This document shows, in pieces, positions 17,217 to 25,696 of a DNA stretch of 64,000 nt. This stretch comes from Sinorhizobium sp. B11. GTDB taxonomy: Bacteria > Pseudomonadota > Alphaproteobacteria > Rhizobiales > Rhizobiaceae. Below the pieces are notes generated by a model that saw nothing but the letters and a program-made list of their open reading frames with translations, had not been told where the DNA came from and searched no databases. The stretch is taken from NCBI GenBank assembly GCA_039725955.1, contig CP091034.1, positions 930,001 through 994,000 of the forward strand. Direction: 5' to 3'. Each line of letters opens with the position of its first letter. Within the stretch, counting starts at the first letter, position 1. The position numbers and the translations under genes are program-made.

Positions 17217-18215
17217 ATGTCGTTGCCGTCGCGTATGCGTTTTGTCGATGTGCCCTCGTTCGGTGGGCCGGAGGCAATGGTCATTGCGGATGGACCTGTG
17301 CCGGCGCCGTCGGAAGGTCAGATCCTCGTCCGCACCGAAGCGGTCGGCATCAACCGGCCCGATATTTCACAGCGCCAGGGCAGCTATCCGCCGCCGAAAG
17401 ATGCGAGCCCCATTCTCGGCCTCGAACTCGCCGGGGAAGTGGTCGCGATCGGGCCTGGCGTGACGGGTTATTCGCTGGGCGAAAAGGTCTGCGGCCTAGC
17501 CAATGGCGGCGCTTATGCCGAGTATTGCCTTCTGCCGGCCGGTCAGGCTCTGCCCTTCCCGAGAGGGTTCGATGCGGTGAAGGCAGCGGCCCTTCCCGAG
17601 ACCTTCTTTACCGTCTGGGCAAACCTTTTTCAGATGGCCGGCCTGACGGAAGGCGAGAAAGTGCTGATCCATGGCGGCTCCAGCGGCATCGGCACGACCG
17701 CGATCCAGCTCGCCAAGGCTTTCGGTGCCGAGGTTTATGCGACCGCCGGCTCGAAGGAAAAGTGTGAGGCCTGCGAGAGGCTTGGCGCCAGGCGCGCCAT
17801 CAACTACAGGCAGGAAGATTTCGCCGCCGTCATCAGGGAAGAAACCGGCCATGGTGTCGATATCGTCCTCGATATGATTGGCGCCGCCTATTTCGAGAAG
17901 AACATCGCCTCGCTGGCCAAGGACGGCTGCCTCTCCATCATCGCCTTCCTGCAGGGCGCGGTTGCCGAAAAGGTCAATCTGGCGCCGATCATGGTCAAGC
18001 GCCTGACTGTGACAGGCTCCACCATGCGCCCGCGCACGGCGGAGGAGAAGCGGGCGATCCGCGACGATCTTCTCTCCGAGGTCTGGCCGCTTCTGGAAGC
18101 CGGCACGGTCGCACCCGTCATCTACGAGACCTTTGCATTCGAGGATGTAGCGGCCGCTCATCGGCTGATGGAGAGCAGCAACCACATCGGCAAGATCATG
18201 CTGAAACTCGGCTGA
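17217..18215 (+). CDS. Quinone oxidoreductase, PIG3-type MDR family
   Basis: A 332-residue NADPH-dependent medium-chain oxidoreductase. It has an N-terminal GroES-like domain without the zinc ligands of alcohol dehydrogenases ([17 protein letters not shown]) and a Rossmann domain with [20 protein letters not shown]. This is the zinc-free quinone reductase branch (TIGR02824/PIG3-like). GGGAGA precedes the ATG. It stands alone; a palindromic repeat follows its stop. Confidence 0.88.
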   Translation: MSLPSRMRFVDVPSFGGPEAMVIADGPVPAPSEGQILVRTEAVGINRPDISQRQGSYPPPKDASPILGLELAGEVVAIGPGVTGYSLGEKVCGLANGGAYAEYCLLPAGQALPFPRGFDAVKAAALPETFFTVWANLFQMAGLTEGEKVLIHGGSSGIGTTAIQLAKAFGAEVYATAGSKEKCEACERLGARRAINYRQEDFAAVIREETGHGVDIVLDMIGAAYFEKNIASLAKDGCLSIIAFLQGAVAEKVNLAPIMVKRLTVTGSTMRPRTAEEKRAIRDDLLSEVWPLLEAGTVAPVIYETFAFEDVAAAHRLMESSNHIGKIMLKLG

Positions 18216-18220
18216 AGCGT

Positions 18221-18316
18221 GTCGCACAAGAGTGTATAGCGGTTTTGCGATCGCGACATACTCTAACTCTTTGAATCTACGCATCGGGCTTTCCGAAAAT
18301 CGATTCCGATTTTCGG
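18221..18316. repeat. Rhizobial-type palindromic intergenic repeat (copy 1)
   Basis: GTCGC (18221) and GCGAC (18253) bracket a core with AGCGGTTTTGCG, followed by a perfect 10-bp inverted repeat CCGAAAATCG/CGATTTTCGG (18293-18302, 18307-18316). The core resembles the repeat copies at 49647 and 50221. The second hairpin overlaps the last codons of the MFS gene on the minus strand. Confidence 0.6.
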
Positions 18317-19734
18317 TTCGATGCTGTGAGCGACAGCGCTGCGCCTGTCGCAATCAACCCGGGCAATGCCATGATGAGATAGAGCCAGCTCGCCGCAGAC
18401 AATGCACCCGCAATGCCGCCCGGCTCAACCAGTCCCGTGCCGTTGGCAATGACACCGGCGAAGGCCGCGCCGAAAGCGCTGCCGAGCGAGCTTATGGTCG
18501 GGATGGCGGCTGAAGCCTTGTCCTGCTCGCTGTCGGCTACCAGCTTCAGCACCTTGGCGACGAGATGTGCCCAGCCGAGGCCGACACCAAAACCCATCAT
18601 GAACATGGCGACGGCCGCCGGTGCGAGGATGATGAGGCGCGCCTCAGGGTTCTCGCGGGCAAGGAAGACGGCCAGCATGGCTGTCGCTGCGGCTTCGGTC
18701 GAACAGCCCACAATGATCGCGGCGTTGGCTTTCCTGCCGGAGAAGGAGCCGCTGAAAAAGGCCGCCACCGTCCAGCCGAGCGCGACGAGAGCCACCAGAT
18801 AGCCCGAAATCAGCGGCGTTACCCCGTGCAGAACCTGCAGGAAATAGGGAATGAAGATATCGCTGACGAGAACGAAGTTGAGGCCGAGCATCGTCAGATA
18901 GACACGCGATATCGGCTGGCTCAGTGTCACCGCGCCCAAGGGCAGCAACCGGTTGTTTCCCCTGCGTTCCATGACGAGCATGGCGCCGACGGCGACGATT
19001 GAAACGCCGATCAGCCCAATCTTGGCAGTCGTCAACTCGATTGTGCCAGCGGTGCAGACCAGCAGCACCGCTGCAAGCAGCAGGCAGATCTGCGCGACCG
19101 GCATTTTTGTGTGTTCCCGGTCGTCCTTGGCCTGCGGCAGGAGCCGCGGCGCCAGCACCGCCATCAATACGCCGAGCGGGACAAGCACGGCGAAGGCGTA
19201 GCGCCAGGCGCTGCCATGCGCAAAGAAGCCGCCGAGCGTCGGGCCAATGACGGTCGAAATACCCCAGATCGCCGCATAGAGCGTGGACGCCTTGGGCCAG
19301 AGCGGTTCTGGATAGACAAAACGGATGAAGGCGTAGCAAAGGGCGGCGAGTGCGCCGGTGCCGAAACCCTGCACCGTACGGCCGATCAGCACGACCGGCA
19401 TTGAAGGTGCAGCCGCACAAAGCAGGCTGCCGACGCCGAAGATCACAGCCGCGATGACATAGACACTGCGCAGCCCGATAGTCCTTGGCCGCATGGCCAT
19501 GAAGATCGCGCCCAATATGGTGGCGGCGATATAAAGCGTCGTGACCAGTGAAAACAGCTCCAGCCCACCGACATCGCGCACAATGCTCGGCGCGATCGTT
19601 GCTGTAATGTAGCTTTCCACGGCAGAGATTGTCATGCCGCCGCCAAGCATCAGCGTCGCCGGCAGAAGCGTGGGAGAAAACAGCTGGAAGACGGAAGTGG
19701 TCGAGCCTGACGGTTCCAAGGCGGTCTCGGACAT
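18277..19734 (-). CDS. MFS transporter, DHA2-like
   Basis: A 485-residue major facilitator protein with about 14 hydrophobic helices, a typical drug/metabolite exporter. The start at 19734 has AAGGA upstream; the in-frame extension to 19854 would cross the divergent regulator's operator region. The last residues (KSESIFGKPDA) are encoded by a palindromic repeat, so the natural C-terminus may have been replaced when the repeat inserted. It is divergent from a SufR-like regulator, which probably controls it. Confidence 0.85.
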   Translation of the reverse strand: MSETALEPSGSTTSVFQLFSPTLLPATLMLGGGMTISAVESYITATIAPSIVRDVGGLELFSLVTTLYIAATILGAIFMAMRPRTIGLRSVYVIAAVIFGVGSLLCAAAPSMPVVLIGRTVQGFGTGALAALCYAFIRFVYPEPLWPKASTLYAAIWGISTVIGPTLGGFFAHGSAWRYAFAVLVPLGVLMAVLAPRLLPQAKDDREHTKMPVAQICLLLAAVLLVCTAGTIELTTAKIGLIGVSIVAVGAMLVMERRGNNRLLPLGAVTLSQPISRVYLTMLGLNFVLVSDIFIPYFLQVLHGVTPLISGYLVALVALGWTVAAFFSGSFSGRKANAAIIVGCSTEAAATAMLAVFLARENPEARLIILAPAAVAMFMMGFGVGLGWAHLVAKVLKLVADSEQDKASAAIPTISSLGSAFGAAFAGVIANGTGLVEPGGIAGALSAASWLYLIMALPGLIATGAALSLTASNRKSESIFGKPDA

Positions 19735-19767
19735 GATGAATCCTTGCGTTTTTCCTGACCCGTGATT

Positions 19768-19834
19768 ATTTTCCAAGTTATGAATTGGAAAATTGCATGA
19801 GCACCGGATTAAAACAAGAGATAACTTGGAAAAT
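19768..19834. promoter_or_regulatory. Operator region of the SufR-like regulator and MFS gene
   Basis: A 14-bp sequence ATTTTCCAAGTTAT (19768-19781) recurs as its exact reverse complement at 19821-19834, 53 bp apart, directly abutting the regulator's ATG. In addition TTTTCCAA (19769-19776) pairs with TTGGAAAA (19785-19792). The three half-sites cover the divergent promoter region and are likely bound by the regulator. Confidence 0.65.
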
Positions 19835-20458
19835 ATGCGCCAGTCCCCTGTCAATCGTATCCTGATCCTGTTGAAGACAGAAGGGCCGCAGCTTGCTGCT
19901 GCGCTCGGCGATGCGCTCGGTATTTCCGGCGAAGCCGCTCGCCAGCAGCTTGCGAAGATGGCCGAGGAGGGGCTGGTGGAGCCCGTCAGCGTCGCCGCCA
20001 GGGGCAGGGGGCGTCCGAGCCAGCTCTGGCATCTGACAGCGGAAGGTAACAGTCATTTCCCTGACGGCCACGCCGAGCTCACGGCGACGTTGCTGACAAC
20101 GGTGGTTCAGCAACTCGGCCCCGCAGCACTCGATACCGTCATAACTGCGCGCGAAAACGAAACGCTGCAGCGCTATCGCGACGAACTCGCAGACAAGCCG
20201 GATCTTGCTGCCCGCGTGGAGGGGCTGGCCGCCATCCGCAGCCGCGAGGGCTATATGGCCGATAGCTGGCAGGAGGAGGATGGATCATTGATGCTGGTCG
20301 AGAACCATTGTCCGATCTGCGCGGCGGCAACCGCCTGCGCCGGTTTTTGCCGTTCCGAGCTCGATACTTTCCGCAGCGTGCTTTCGGCCAGGGTCGAGCG
20401 CAGCGAACACATCCTGCTTGGGGCACGACGCTGCGCCTATCGCATCACACCGCGATGA
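19835..20458 (+). CDS. SufR-like winged-helix regulator with Fe-S-type cysteine cluster
   Basis: 207 residues. An N-terminal winged helix (RILILLKTEGPQLAAALGDALGIS, RQQLAKMAEEGLVEP) is followed by a C-terminal sensor with Cys159, Cys162, Cys168, Cys172 and Cys200 in the arrangement HCPIC, CAGFC, RRCAYRI. This spacing is like SufR and related regulators that hold a [4Fe-4S] or [2Fe-2S] cluster. There is no suf operon nearby; the neighbour is a divergent exporter, so it may sense redox stress or iron to control export. The ATG at 19835 was chosen because the operator abuts it; a TTG 42 bases upstream is less likely. Confidence 0.75.
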   Translation: MRQSPVNRILILLKTEGPQLAAALGDALGISGEAARQQLAKMAEEGLVEPVSVAARGRGRPSQLWHLTAEGNSHFPDGHAELTATLLTTVVQQLGPAALDTVITARENETLQRYRDELADKPDLAARVEGLAAIRSREGYMADSWQEEDGSLMLVENHCPICAAATACAGFCRSELDTFRSVLSARVERSEHILLGARRCAYRITPR

Positions 20459-20459
20459 C

Positions 20460-21671
20460 TTAGGCAGGCTGGCGCACGCCGCTGCCGCTTTCCAGATAGA
20501 GCAGGATCACGATGGTGGCGATGCCTGTCGCCGCCCCGACAAAGGCCGTACCGGAATAATCCGTTACCGCTGTTCCGAGCGCGAAAAGACCTGCGGCAAC
20601 GCCAATGCCTATAAAGGTGTTGAGCGAGATGAGCGAACTGCCGAGACCCGGCCGGTCGGCGATGAGGTCCTGCAGATAGGTGATCGGCAGGCTGAGGATG
20701 GCAGCAGCCCCACAGGCATTGAGACCGAGCAGCGCATAGAGCTGCCAGGGTGCGGTGGCAAAGCCGAGCAGCACCAGATAGAGGCAGTAGAGCACCGAGC
20801 CGAAAGCCAATACATGCACAGTGCGGAAACGTCGCTGTACAAGCCCCCACATCATCATGAAGGGCATTTCGAGAAAAGCCGTCAGGCCCGAGAGAAAGCC
20901 GACATCGACGACGCTGCCGCCGATCTTGTGCACGACGATGAGCGGCGAAACCATGCCGCTCAGCCGCTGCAGGCCGAGCAGCAGCGACATGACGAAAACA
21001 CGGATGAAAACATCGGGCGCAAAGACCCGCTTCAGTGAAGCGAAGAAGCCCGGCTGGTTGGGGATCGTTTCGCGTACCGGTCCATTGCCGGGCGCAAAGA
21101 AGAAATAGAGACAGAAGCAGATGAGGCTTGCCACCGCCGCCACGCCATAAGCCGGCGTCATCGATGGCGAAGTGACCAGCGCAAGCCCGACCAGCCCGGG
21201 CGCCACCGCCCAGGACCCCGAATAGAGTGCGCGCACTGTCGAGGTGATGGCGACCGCTTCGCTGCGGACCAGCTGGTTGGTGCGCGCCCGCACGCTGGCA
21301 AAGAGCAGCGAATAGGTGGAATTGCTCATCGGCACGAGGAACAGCACCGAGAAGATGAAGACAGCGGGACTATGGATGAGCGCTATCGATCCGAAGCCGA
21401 TCATACCGGCAATAGAAAGCGCAAGCACCAGCGGCCGTCTTTCCGTCAGCCTGTCCGACCATATGCCGAGCGTCAGGCTGATCGAGACATTGACGATGGC
21501 AGCAAAGAAGACCAGCGCCGAATAGGCGCCGTCACTCATGCCGAGTTCGCTGATGCCGATAATCGACTGGTAGGGAACGGTCGACGCATAGGTGAAGGCG
21601 AGCGCCACCAGCGTGACGGTTGGAATGCGGATGCGGCTGTCGCGGATGATGGAAGAGAATGAGGATGGCAT
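20460..21671 (-). CDS. Sugar efflux transporter, SetA/SetB-like MFS
   Basis: A 403-residue, 12-helix MFS transporter. The central loop (RVFAPDVFIRVFVMSLLLGL) and FLSGLTAFLEMPFMMMWG match the SET family of sugar/isopropyl-thiogalactoside exporters. AGGA lies 9 bases before the ATG at 21671; a longer in-frame start at 21749 is less likely. Its stop lies two bases from the stop of the convergent SufR-like gene, with no room for a terminator. Substrate unknown. Confidence 0.8.
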   Translation of the reverse strand: MPSSFSSIIRDSRIRIPTVTLVALAFTYASTVPYQSIIGISELGMSDGAYSALVFFAAIVNVSISLTLGIWSDRLTERRPLVLALSIAGMIGFGSIALIHSPAVFIFSVLFLVPMSNSTYSLLFASVRARTNQLVRSEAVAITSTVRALYSGSWAVAPGLVGLALVTSPSMTPAYGVAAVASLICFCLYFFFAPGNGPVRETIPNQPGFFASLKRVFAPDVFIRVFVMSLLLGLQRLSGMVSPLIVVHKIGGSVVDVGFLSGLTAFLEMPFMMMWGLVQRRFRTVHVLAFGSVLYCLYLVLLGFATAPWQLYALLGLNACGAAAILSLPITYLQDLIADRPGLGSSLISLNTFIGIGVAAGLFALGTAVTDYSGTAFVGAATGIATIVILLYLESGSGVRQPA

Positions 21672-21869
21672 GAAAACGAGTCCTGATACCCCACCTTTAG
21701 CCCCATAGCGTCCACACGGAAAACGATAGTTTGACGCACCGCCGGTCACTTCGTGTGATCGCTGTTTAGATGCTGTGATTGGCCGGCATCAGGCGCGAAT
21801 TCCGTTGGCTTTCAGAGATGGAGGGGCTATGCCTCCTGCAGTCTCTTTACCCACATCCGGATCCTTGCC

Positions 21870-22874
21870 ATGCCCAATCCCGTCCTCGTCGAAGTCACCA
21901 GGGGCCTCCTTGTCGAAAGCCGTCACAGCGGTTCTGTTGCGGTCGTGGATGGCGATGGCCGTGTCGCCTTTTCGCGTGGCGATATCGAAGCAAGTGTCTT
22001 CCCGCGCTCGGCCTGCAAGGCCATGCAGGCCCTGCCGCTGCTCGAAAGCGGCGCGGCGGATGCCTATGGCTTCGGCAACAGGGAGTTGGCGCTCGCCTGT
22101 TCCTCGCATAGCGGCGAGGATGAACATGTGGCGCTTGCCGCCTCCATGCTCTCGCGTGCCGGCCGTGACGTGGGGGCGCTGGAATGCGGCGCGCATTGGT
22201 CTTCGGACCAGAAGACGCTGATCCATCAGGCGCGCACGCTGGAGAAGCCGACGGCGCTTCATAACAATTGCTCCGGCAAGCATTCCGGTTTCATCTGCGT
22301 CTGCTGCCATCAGGATATCGATAGCAAGGGTTATGTCAGCTACGATCATCCGCTGCAGCAGCAGATCCGAGACGCCATGGGGGACCTGACGGGCGCCGCA
22401 CTCGGTCATGATGTCTGCGGCACCGACGGCTGCTCCATTCCGACCTATGCCGTGCCGCTGAAAGCACTTGCTCATGGCTTTGCGAAGATGGCGACGGGTA
22501 ATGGCCTCGGCCCCGAACGCGCGAAAGCTTCCCGCCGGCTCATCGAAGCCTGCATGGCCGAGCCCTTCTATGTGGCCGGCACCGGCCGTGCCTGCACCGA
22601 ACTGATGCAGATCGCCCCCGGACGGATCTTTTGCAAGACGGGCGCGGAAGGTGTCTTCTGCGCGGCTATCCCGGAACAGGGAATTGCAATCGCATTGAAG
22701 TGTGATGACGGCACCACGCGCGCTGCCGAGGCCATGGTTGCCGCGACGCTTGCACGCCACTTCGAGAAGGGCGGCAAGGAACATGCCGCGCTGAGCGCTA
22801 TGGCAAATAAATCGATGCGCAACTGGAACGGCATCCATGTCGGTGATGTCAGGGTGACAGATGCCTTTGCCTGA
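21870..22874 (+). CDS. Class 3 (Rhizobium etli-type) L-asparaginase
   Basis: A 334-residue asparaginase hydrolysing asparagine to aspartate and ammonia, unrelated to the E. coli-type enzyme. Residues equivalent to those in the R. etli ReAV structure are present one position earlier: Ser47 and Lys50 (PRSACKAMQ, a Ser-Lys tandem), Ser79 (CSSHSGE), and the metal-site residues Cys134, Lys137 (NNCSGKHSG) and Cys188 (CGTDGCSIP). It is slightly shorter than ReAV. The ribosome site is weak. It stands as a single gene with no adjacent transporter, and reinforces the rhizobial identity of the window. Confidence 0.9.
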   Translation: MPNPVLVEVTRGLLVESRHSGSVAVVDGDGRVAFSRGDIEASVFPRSACKAMQALPLLESGAADAYGFGNRELALACSSHSGEDEHVALAASMLSRAGRDVGALECGAHWSSDQKTLIHQARTLEKPTALHNNCSGKHSGFICVCCHQDIDSKGYVSYDHPLQQQIRDAMGDLTGAALGHDVCGTDGCSIPTYAVPLKALAHGFAKMATGNGLGPERAKASRRLIEACMAEPFYVAGTGRACTELMQIAPGRIFCKTGAEGVFCAAIPEQGIAIALKCDDGTTRAAEAMVAATLARHFEKGGKEHAALSAMANKSMRNWNGIHVGDVRVTDAFA

Positions 22875-22940
22875 TCGCTGCCCCGATCGCTGCATTGTTA
22901 AATATATAAGTTATAAAAAAATAAGAATTACCTAATATAA

Positions 22941-23762
22941 ATGGAGGCACGTCCGGCGGTCAGCCGTGTCTTCGCCGCGACGGAGCGCATGAATACGGTT
23001 CCTCCTGATCTGCGAGGGCAGAACATGTTCGCAGGCCGCTATTTGTGGTGGATGCTGACTGGCATCACCCTCCTGATGTTCTTTACGCTCTGCTTCGATT
23101 ACTTCACCTGGCTTGCGGTCCAGCTCTCCAATTGTGTGGAAATGGCCGGCTCCTGCATGCCGGTGGTGCAGTTCATGGCCGGTACGCTGAAAACTGCAGG
23201 CGTGTGGATTGCGATCGGGATTCTGTTTGGCGCTGCGCTGCTGCGGCTGAGCTATCTTTCGCTGCTGCGGCTTTGGGGGCTGCCGGTAATCCTGTGGTTT
23301 GTGGCCTCCATGCCCTTCCTGCTGTTCGTCGCGACCGGCGAACGCCTGCAATGGGCCGCGATATCTGAAGCACTTCCGTTGGCTTTCCTGTTTCTCGCCT
23401 CCTTGCTTGCCTATCTTGCCATTCCCTTCGAGGATGATGGCACTAGGCCCCTCGGCGCCTCGACTGTCCTACGCGGCATTGTCTACGCCGCGGCCTTCTA
23501 TGGCGTTCTCGCCGCTGTTGCTGAAATGAACTGGCTTTCATCGATGGTGGCTAAGCTTCTAGGCATGCCGGCGCTCGCGGCCATCATTGCGAATGTCCAG
23601 CCACGCTTCCACGAGATACTGACGCTTGGGCTCGGCAATGTCCTGCCTGGTGTCTTCGTGCTTATGGTTTTCATCGCCGCGCTTGTCCTCAGCCTGCTGC
23701 CGCCGGGCATCGTTCCTCCGCTCCGCCGAAAGCGGGTCAAGCTGAGGCAATTGCGACATTGA
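22941..23762 (+). CDS. Uncharacterised polytopic membrane protein
   Basis: 273 residues from the first ATG; the ATG at 23025 (MFAGRYLWW), with GAGGGCAG upstream, is an equally good or better start. Seven or so hydrophobic segments and a very basic tail (PPLRRKRVKLRQLRH) are visible. I do not recognise a family. The upstream stretch is short and AT-rich, consistent with its own promoter. The 3' end overlaps the convergent DeoR gene by 26 bases. Confidence 0.6.
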   Translation: MEARPAVSRVFAATERMNTVPPDLRGQNMFAGRYLWWMLTGITLLMFFTLCFDYFTWLAVQLSNCVEMAGSCMPVVQFMAGTLKTAGVWIAIGILFGAALLRLSYLSLLRLWGLPVILWFVASMPFLLFVATGERLQWAAISEALPLAFLFLASLLAYLAIPFEDDGTRPLGASTVLRGIVYAAAFYGVLAAVAEMNWLSSMVAKLLGMPALAAIIANVQPRFHEILTLGLGNVLPGVFVLMVFIAALVLSLLPPGIVPPLRRKRVKLRQLRH

Positions 23763-24492
23763 GTTCGGCGTAGGGCTGAAGCCTTTCCCTAGGCATTTCT
23801 GCGGGCACGATCAGCCCCGCCACTTCGCTTGCGGCAAGCACTGTGCAGGGTGAAACGAGATCGAATTTCTCCGCCGTCAGCAGCACATGCGTCTCCGCCG
23901 AACACCGGGCGATATGCCGCTTGATGGCCGCCTCCTCGAAATCCCCGGTCGAAAATCCGTGCACGGGATGGACGGCCGTCACGCCGAGGAAGAAGAGATC
24001 CGGCCGCAGAGCGGAGATTGCAGCCATTGCGACCGCGCCTGTCGCCACCATGGAATGCTTGTAGAGCCTGCCGCCGCAGAGGATCACCTCGGCCGTCGGG
24101 TGATGCTCCAACTCGGCGGCGATCGTCGGGCTGTGGGTGGCGATCGTGAAGGCGATGTCGCGCGGCAGGTGACGGGCAACTTCTGCCGTCGTCGTGCCGC
24201 CGTCGAGAAATACCATCTGTCCGGCCTTCACCATCTGCGCCGCCCTCGCGCCGAGCCGCGCCTTGACGTCGGAAGCGACGTCGCGGCGGGCCGTGAAGTC
24301 TGGCAGGTCGGGGGCAATGGGCAAGGCGCCGCCATGCACGCGCTTCAATAGCCCTTCCGCCGCCATTTCGCGGAGGTCGCGGCGGATCGTGTCTTCCGAA
24401 AGCTCGAAATCCTCCGCCACGCGCTTGGCGATGACCTGCCCGTCGCGGCGCAGGATGTCGAGAATGAGGGTCTTGCGTTGGCTGGTCAGCAT
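23737..24492 (-). CDS. DeoR-family transcriptional regulator
   Basis: A 251-residue repressor. The N-terminal DeoR winged helix is RKTLILDILRRDGQVIAKRVAEDFELSEDTIRRDL followed by LKRVHGGA. The C-terminal sensor of the isomerase-like DeoR_C type has FLDGGTTTAEVARHLP and the LFFLGVTAVHPVHGFSTGDFEEA segment. Such proteins sense phosphorylated sugars. It faces a DUF4406 gene across 123 bases filled with repeated TCGTGCA boxes, so it likely controls that gene and itself. The start was placed at MLTSQRK, where the family domain begins. Confidence 0.88.
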   Translation of the reverse strand: MLTSQRKTLILDILRRDGQVIAKRVAEDFELSEDTIRRDLREMAAEGLLKRVHGGALPIAPDLPDFTARRDVASDVKARLGARAAQMVKAGQMVFLDGGTTTAEVARHLPRDIAFTIATHSPTIAAELEHHPTAEVILCGGRLYKHSMVATGAVAMAAISALRPDLFFLGVTAVHPVHGFSTGDFEEAAIKRHIARCSAETHVLLTAEKFDLVSPCTVLAASEVAGLIVPAEMPRERLQPYAELNVAIASA

Positions 24493-24501
24493 GAATGTTC
24501 T

Positions 24502-24588
24502 TGCACGAAAATTTACGGAATATCGTGAATATGCACGAATTGACTCGACATTCAAGAAATATCGTGCATTTTCGCGAAATCCCGTGCA
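24502..24588. promoter_or_regulatory. Repeated TCGTGCA/TGCACGA boxes, DeoR operator array
   Basis: TGCACGA at 24502-24508 and 24532-24538, TCGTGCA at 24562-24568 and CGTGCA at 24583-24588, plus a variant TCGTGAA at 24523-24529. The first three start exactly 30 bp apart, three helical turns, so bound repressors would lie on one face of the DNA. They occupy the whole gap between the DeoR gene and the DUF4406 gene. Confidence 0.65.
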
Positions 24589-24615
24589 TGAGGCCGGGAC
24601 TTGATGGAGTAGATC

Positions 24616-24972
24616 ATGTTGATTTTGATTGCCGGGCCTTACAGGTCCGGGACGGGCGATGACCCGACGAAGATGGCTGCCAATCTCAAGCGCCTCGAGG
24701 AGCCGTCGCACGCGCTGTTCAAGGCTGGCCATGTGCCCATGATCGGCGAATGGGTGGCATTGCCGGTGTGGAACGCCGCCGGCGGCAAGTCGGTGGGTGA
24801 CGATCTCTACGAGGAAATCTTCCATCCGGTCGCAGGCAGGCTGCTGCAGCTTTGCGAGGGCGTTCTGCGCCTGCCGGGCGACTCCAAGGGTGCCGATAAT
24901 GACGTCCGCATCGCCACCGAGCGCGGCATTCCCGTCTGGCATCGGCTGGAGGATGTGCCGGGTTGTGCTTGA
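24616..24972 (+). CDS. DUF4406-like protein
   Basis: 118 residues. The start MLILIAGPYRSGTGDDP and the middle FHPVAGRLLQLCEGVLRLPGDSKGAD resemble DUF4406, a small Rossmann-like family related to nucleoside 2-deoxyribosyltransferases. ATGGAGTAG precedes the ATG. No catalytic assignment is safe. It is the only apparent target of the divergent DeoR-family regulator, which suggests a role in sugar or nucleoside metabolism (inference). Confidence 0.65.
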   Translation: MLILIAGPYRSGTGDDPTKMAANLKRLEEPSHALFKAGHVPMIGEWVALPVWNAAGGKSVGDDLYEEIFHPVAGRLLQLCEGVLRLPGDSKGADNDVRIATERGIPVWHRLEDVPGCA

Positions 24973-25050
24973 GGCCCTGCCTCTTCTTCCCGAGACGCAG
25001 AAGAGAAAGCGCCCCGGCGTCTTTCGCCGGTCCTGAAACTCGCGCTATAA

Positions 25051-25070
25051 GGCTCCCCGAAAGGGGAGTC
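25051..25070 (+). promoter_or_regulatory. Hairpin covering the ribosome site of the glutathione transferase gene
   Basis: GGCTCCCC, GAAA loop, GGGGAGTC: an eight-pair stem (one G-U) with a GNRA tetraloop. The right arm contains the only Shine-Dalgarno sequence (AAGGGGAG) of the gene starting at 25076. A CTATAA just upstream could be the -10 element, putting the hairpin at the very 5' end of the mRNA. Confidence 0.55.
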
Positions 25071-25075
25071 TCATT

Positions 25076-25696
25076 ATGCACACACTCTATTTCGCACCGG
25101 GTACCTGCGCTCTCGCAAGCCTTATTGCCCTGGAGGAATCCGGCCTTTCCTTCGATACGAAGAAGGTCAATACGCGGGAGAACGAGCAGCGCTCGGAAGC
25201 ATTTCTGAAGATCAATCCGAAGGGCCGCGTTCCGGCGCTCCTCACCGACCGTGGCGTACTGACGGAGTCGACGGCGATTCTCGCCTACATCGCGCAGACG
25301 GCGCCGACCGCGAAACTCGCCCCGCTAGACGATCCGTTCGAGTTTGCCCGGCTGCAGGCTTTCAACGGATACATCTCTTCCACCGTGCATGTGAACCACG
25401 CCCACCGCCCGCGCGGTTCCCGCTGGGCTGATGACGAAGCTGCCCTGGAATCCATGAAGGCCAAGGTGCCGCAGACCATGGGTGAAAGCTTTGAGCTTAT
25501 CGAGGCCGCCCTGTTCAGGGGGCCATGGGTGATGGGTGACAGTTATACGGTCGCCGACCCCTATCTTTTCGTCATGACCGGCTGGCTGCCGTCCGATGGC
25601 GTCGATCCCGCGCGTTTCCCGGGGATCAGCGCGCATTATGCCCGCATGCTGGAACGCCCTGCTGTTCAGCGCGCGCTGGCACGTGAAAAGGCCTGA
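25076..25696 (+). CDS. Glutathione S-transferase family protein
   Basis: A 206-residue cytosolic GST: N-terminal thioredoxin fold (TLYFAPGTCALASLIALEES, with Cys11 at the position of the beta-class active-site cysteine; NPKGRVPALL and TESTAILAYIA glutathione-binding segments) and an all-helical C-terminal domain (WVMGDSYTVADPYLFVMTGW). It probably conjugates or reduces electrophiles with glutathione. Translation may be limited by the hairpin over its ribosome site. Its end overlaps the convergent MmcQ-like gene by 31 bases. Confidence 0.88.
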   Translation: MHTLYFAPGTCALASLIALEESGLSFDTKKVNTRENEQRSEAFLKINPKGRVPALLTDRGVLTESTAILAYIAQTAPTAKLAPLDDPFEFARLQAFNGYISSTVHVNHAHRPRGSRWADDEAALESMKAKVPQTMGESFELIEAALFRGPWVMGDSYTVADPYLFVMTGWLPSDGVDPARFPGISAHYARMLERPAVQRALAREKA

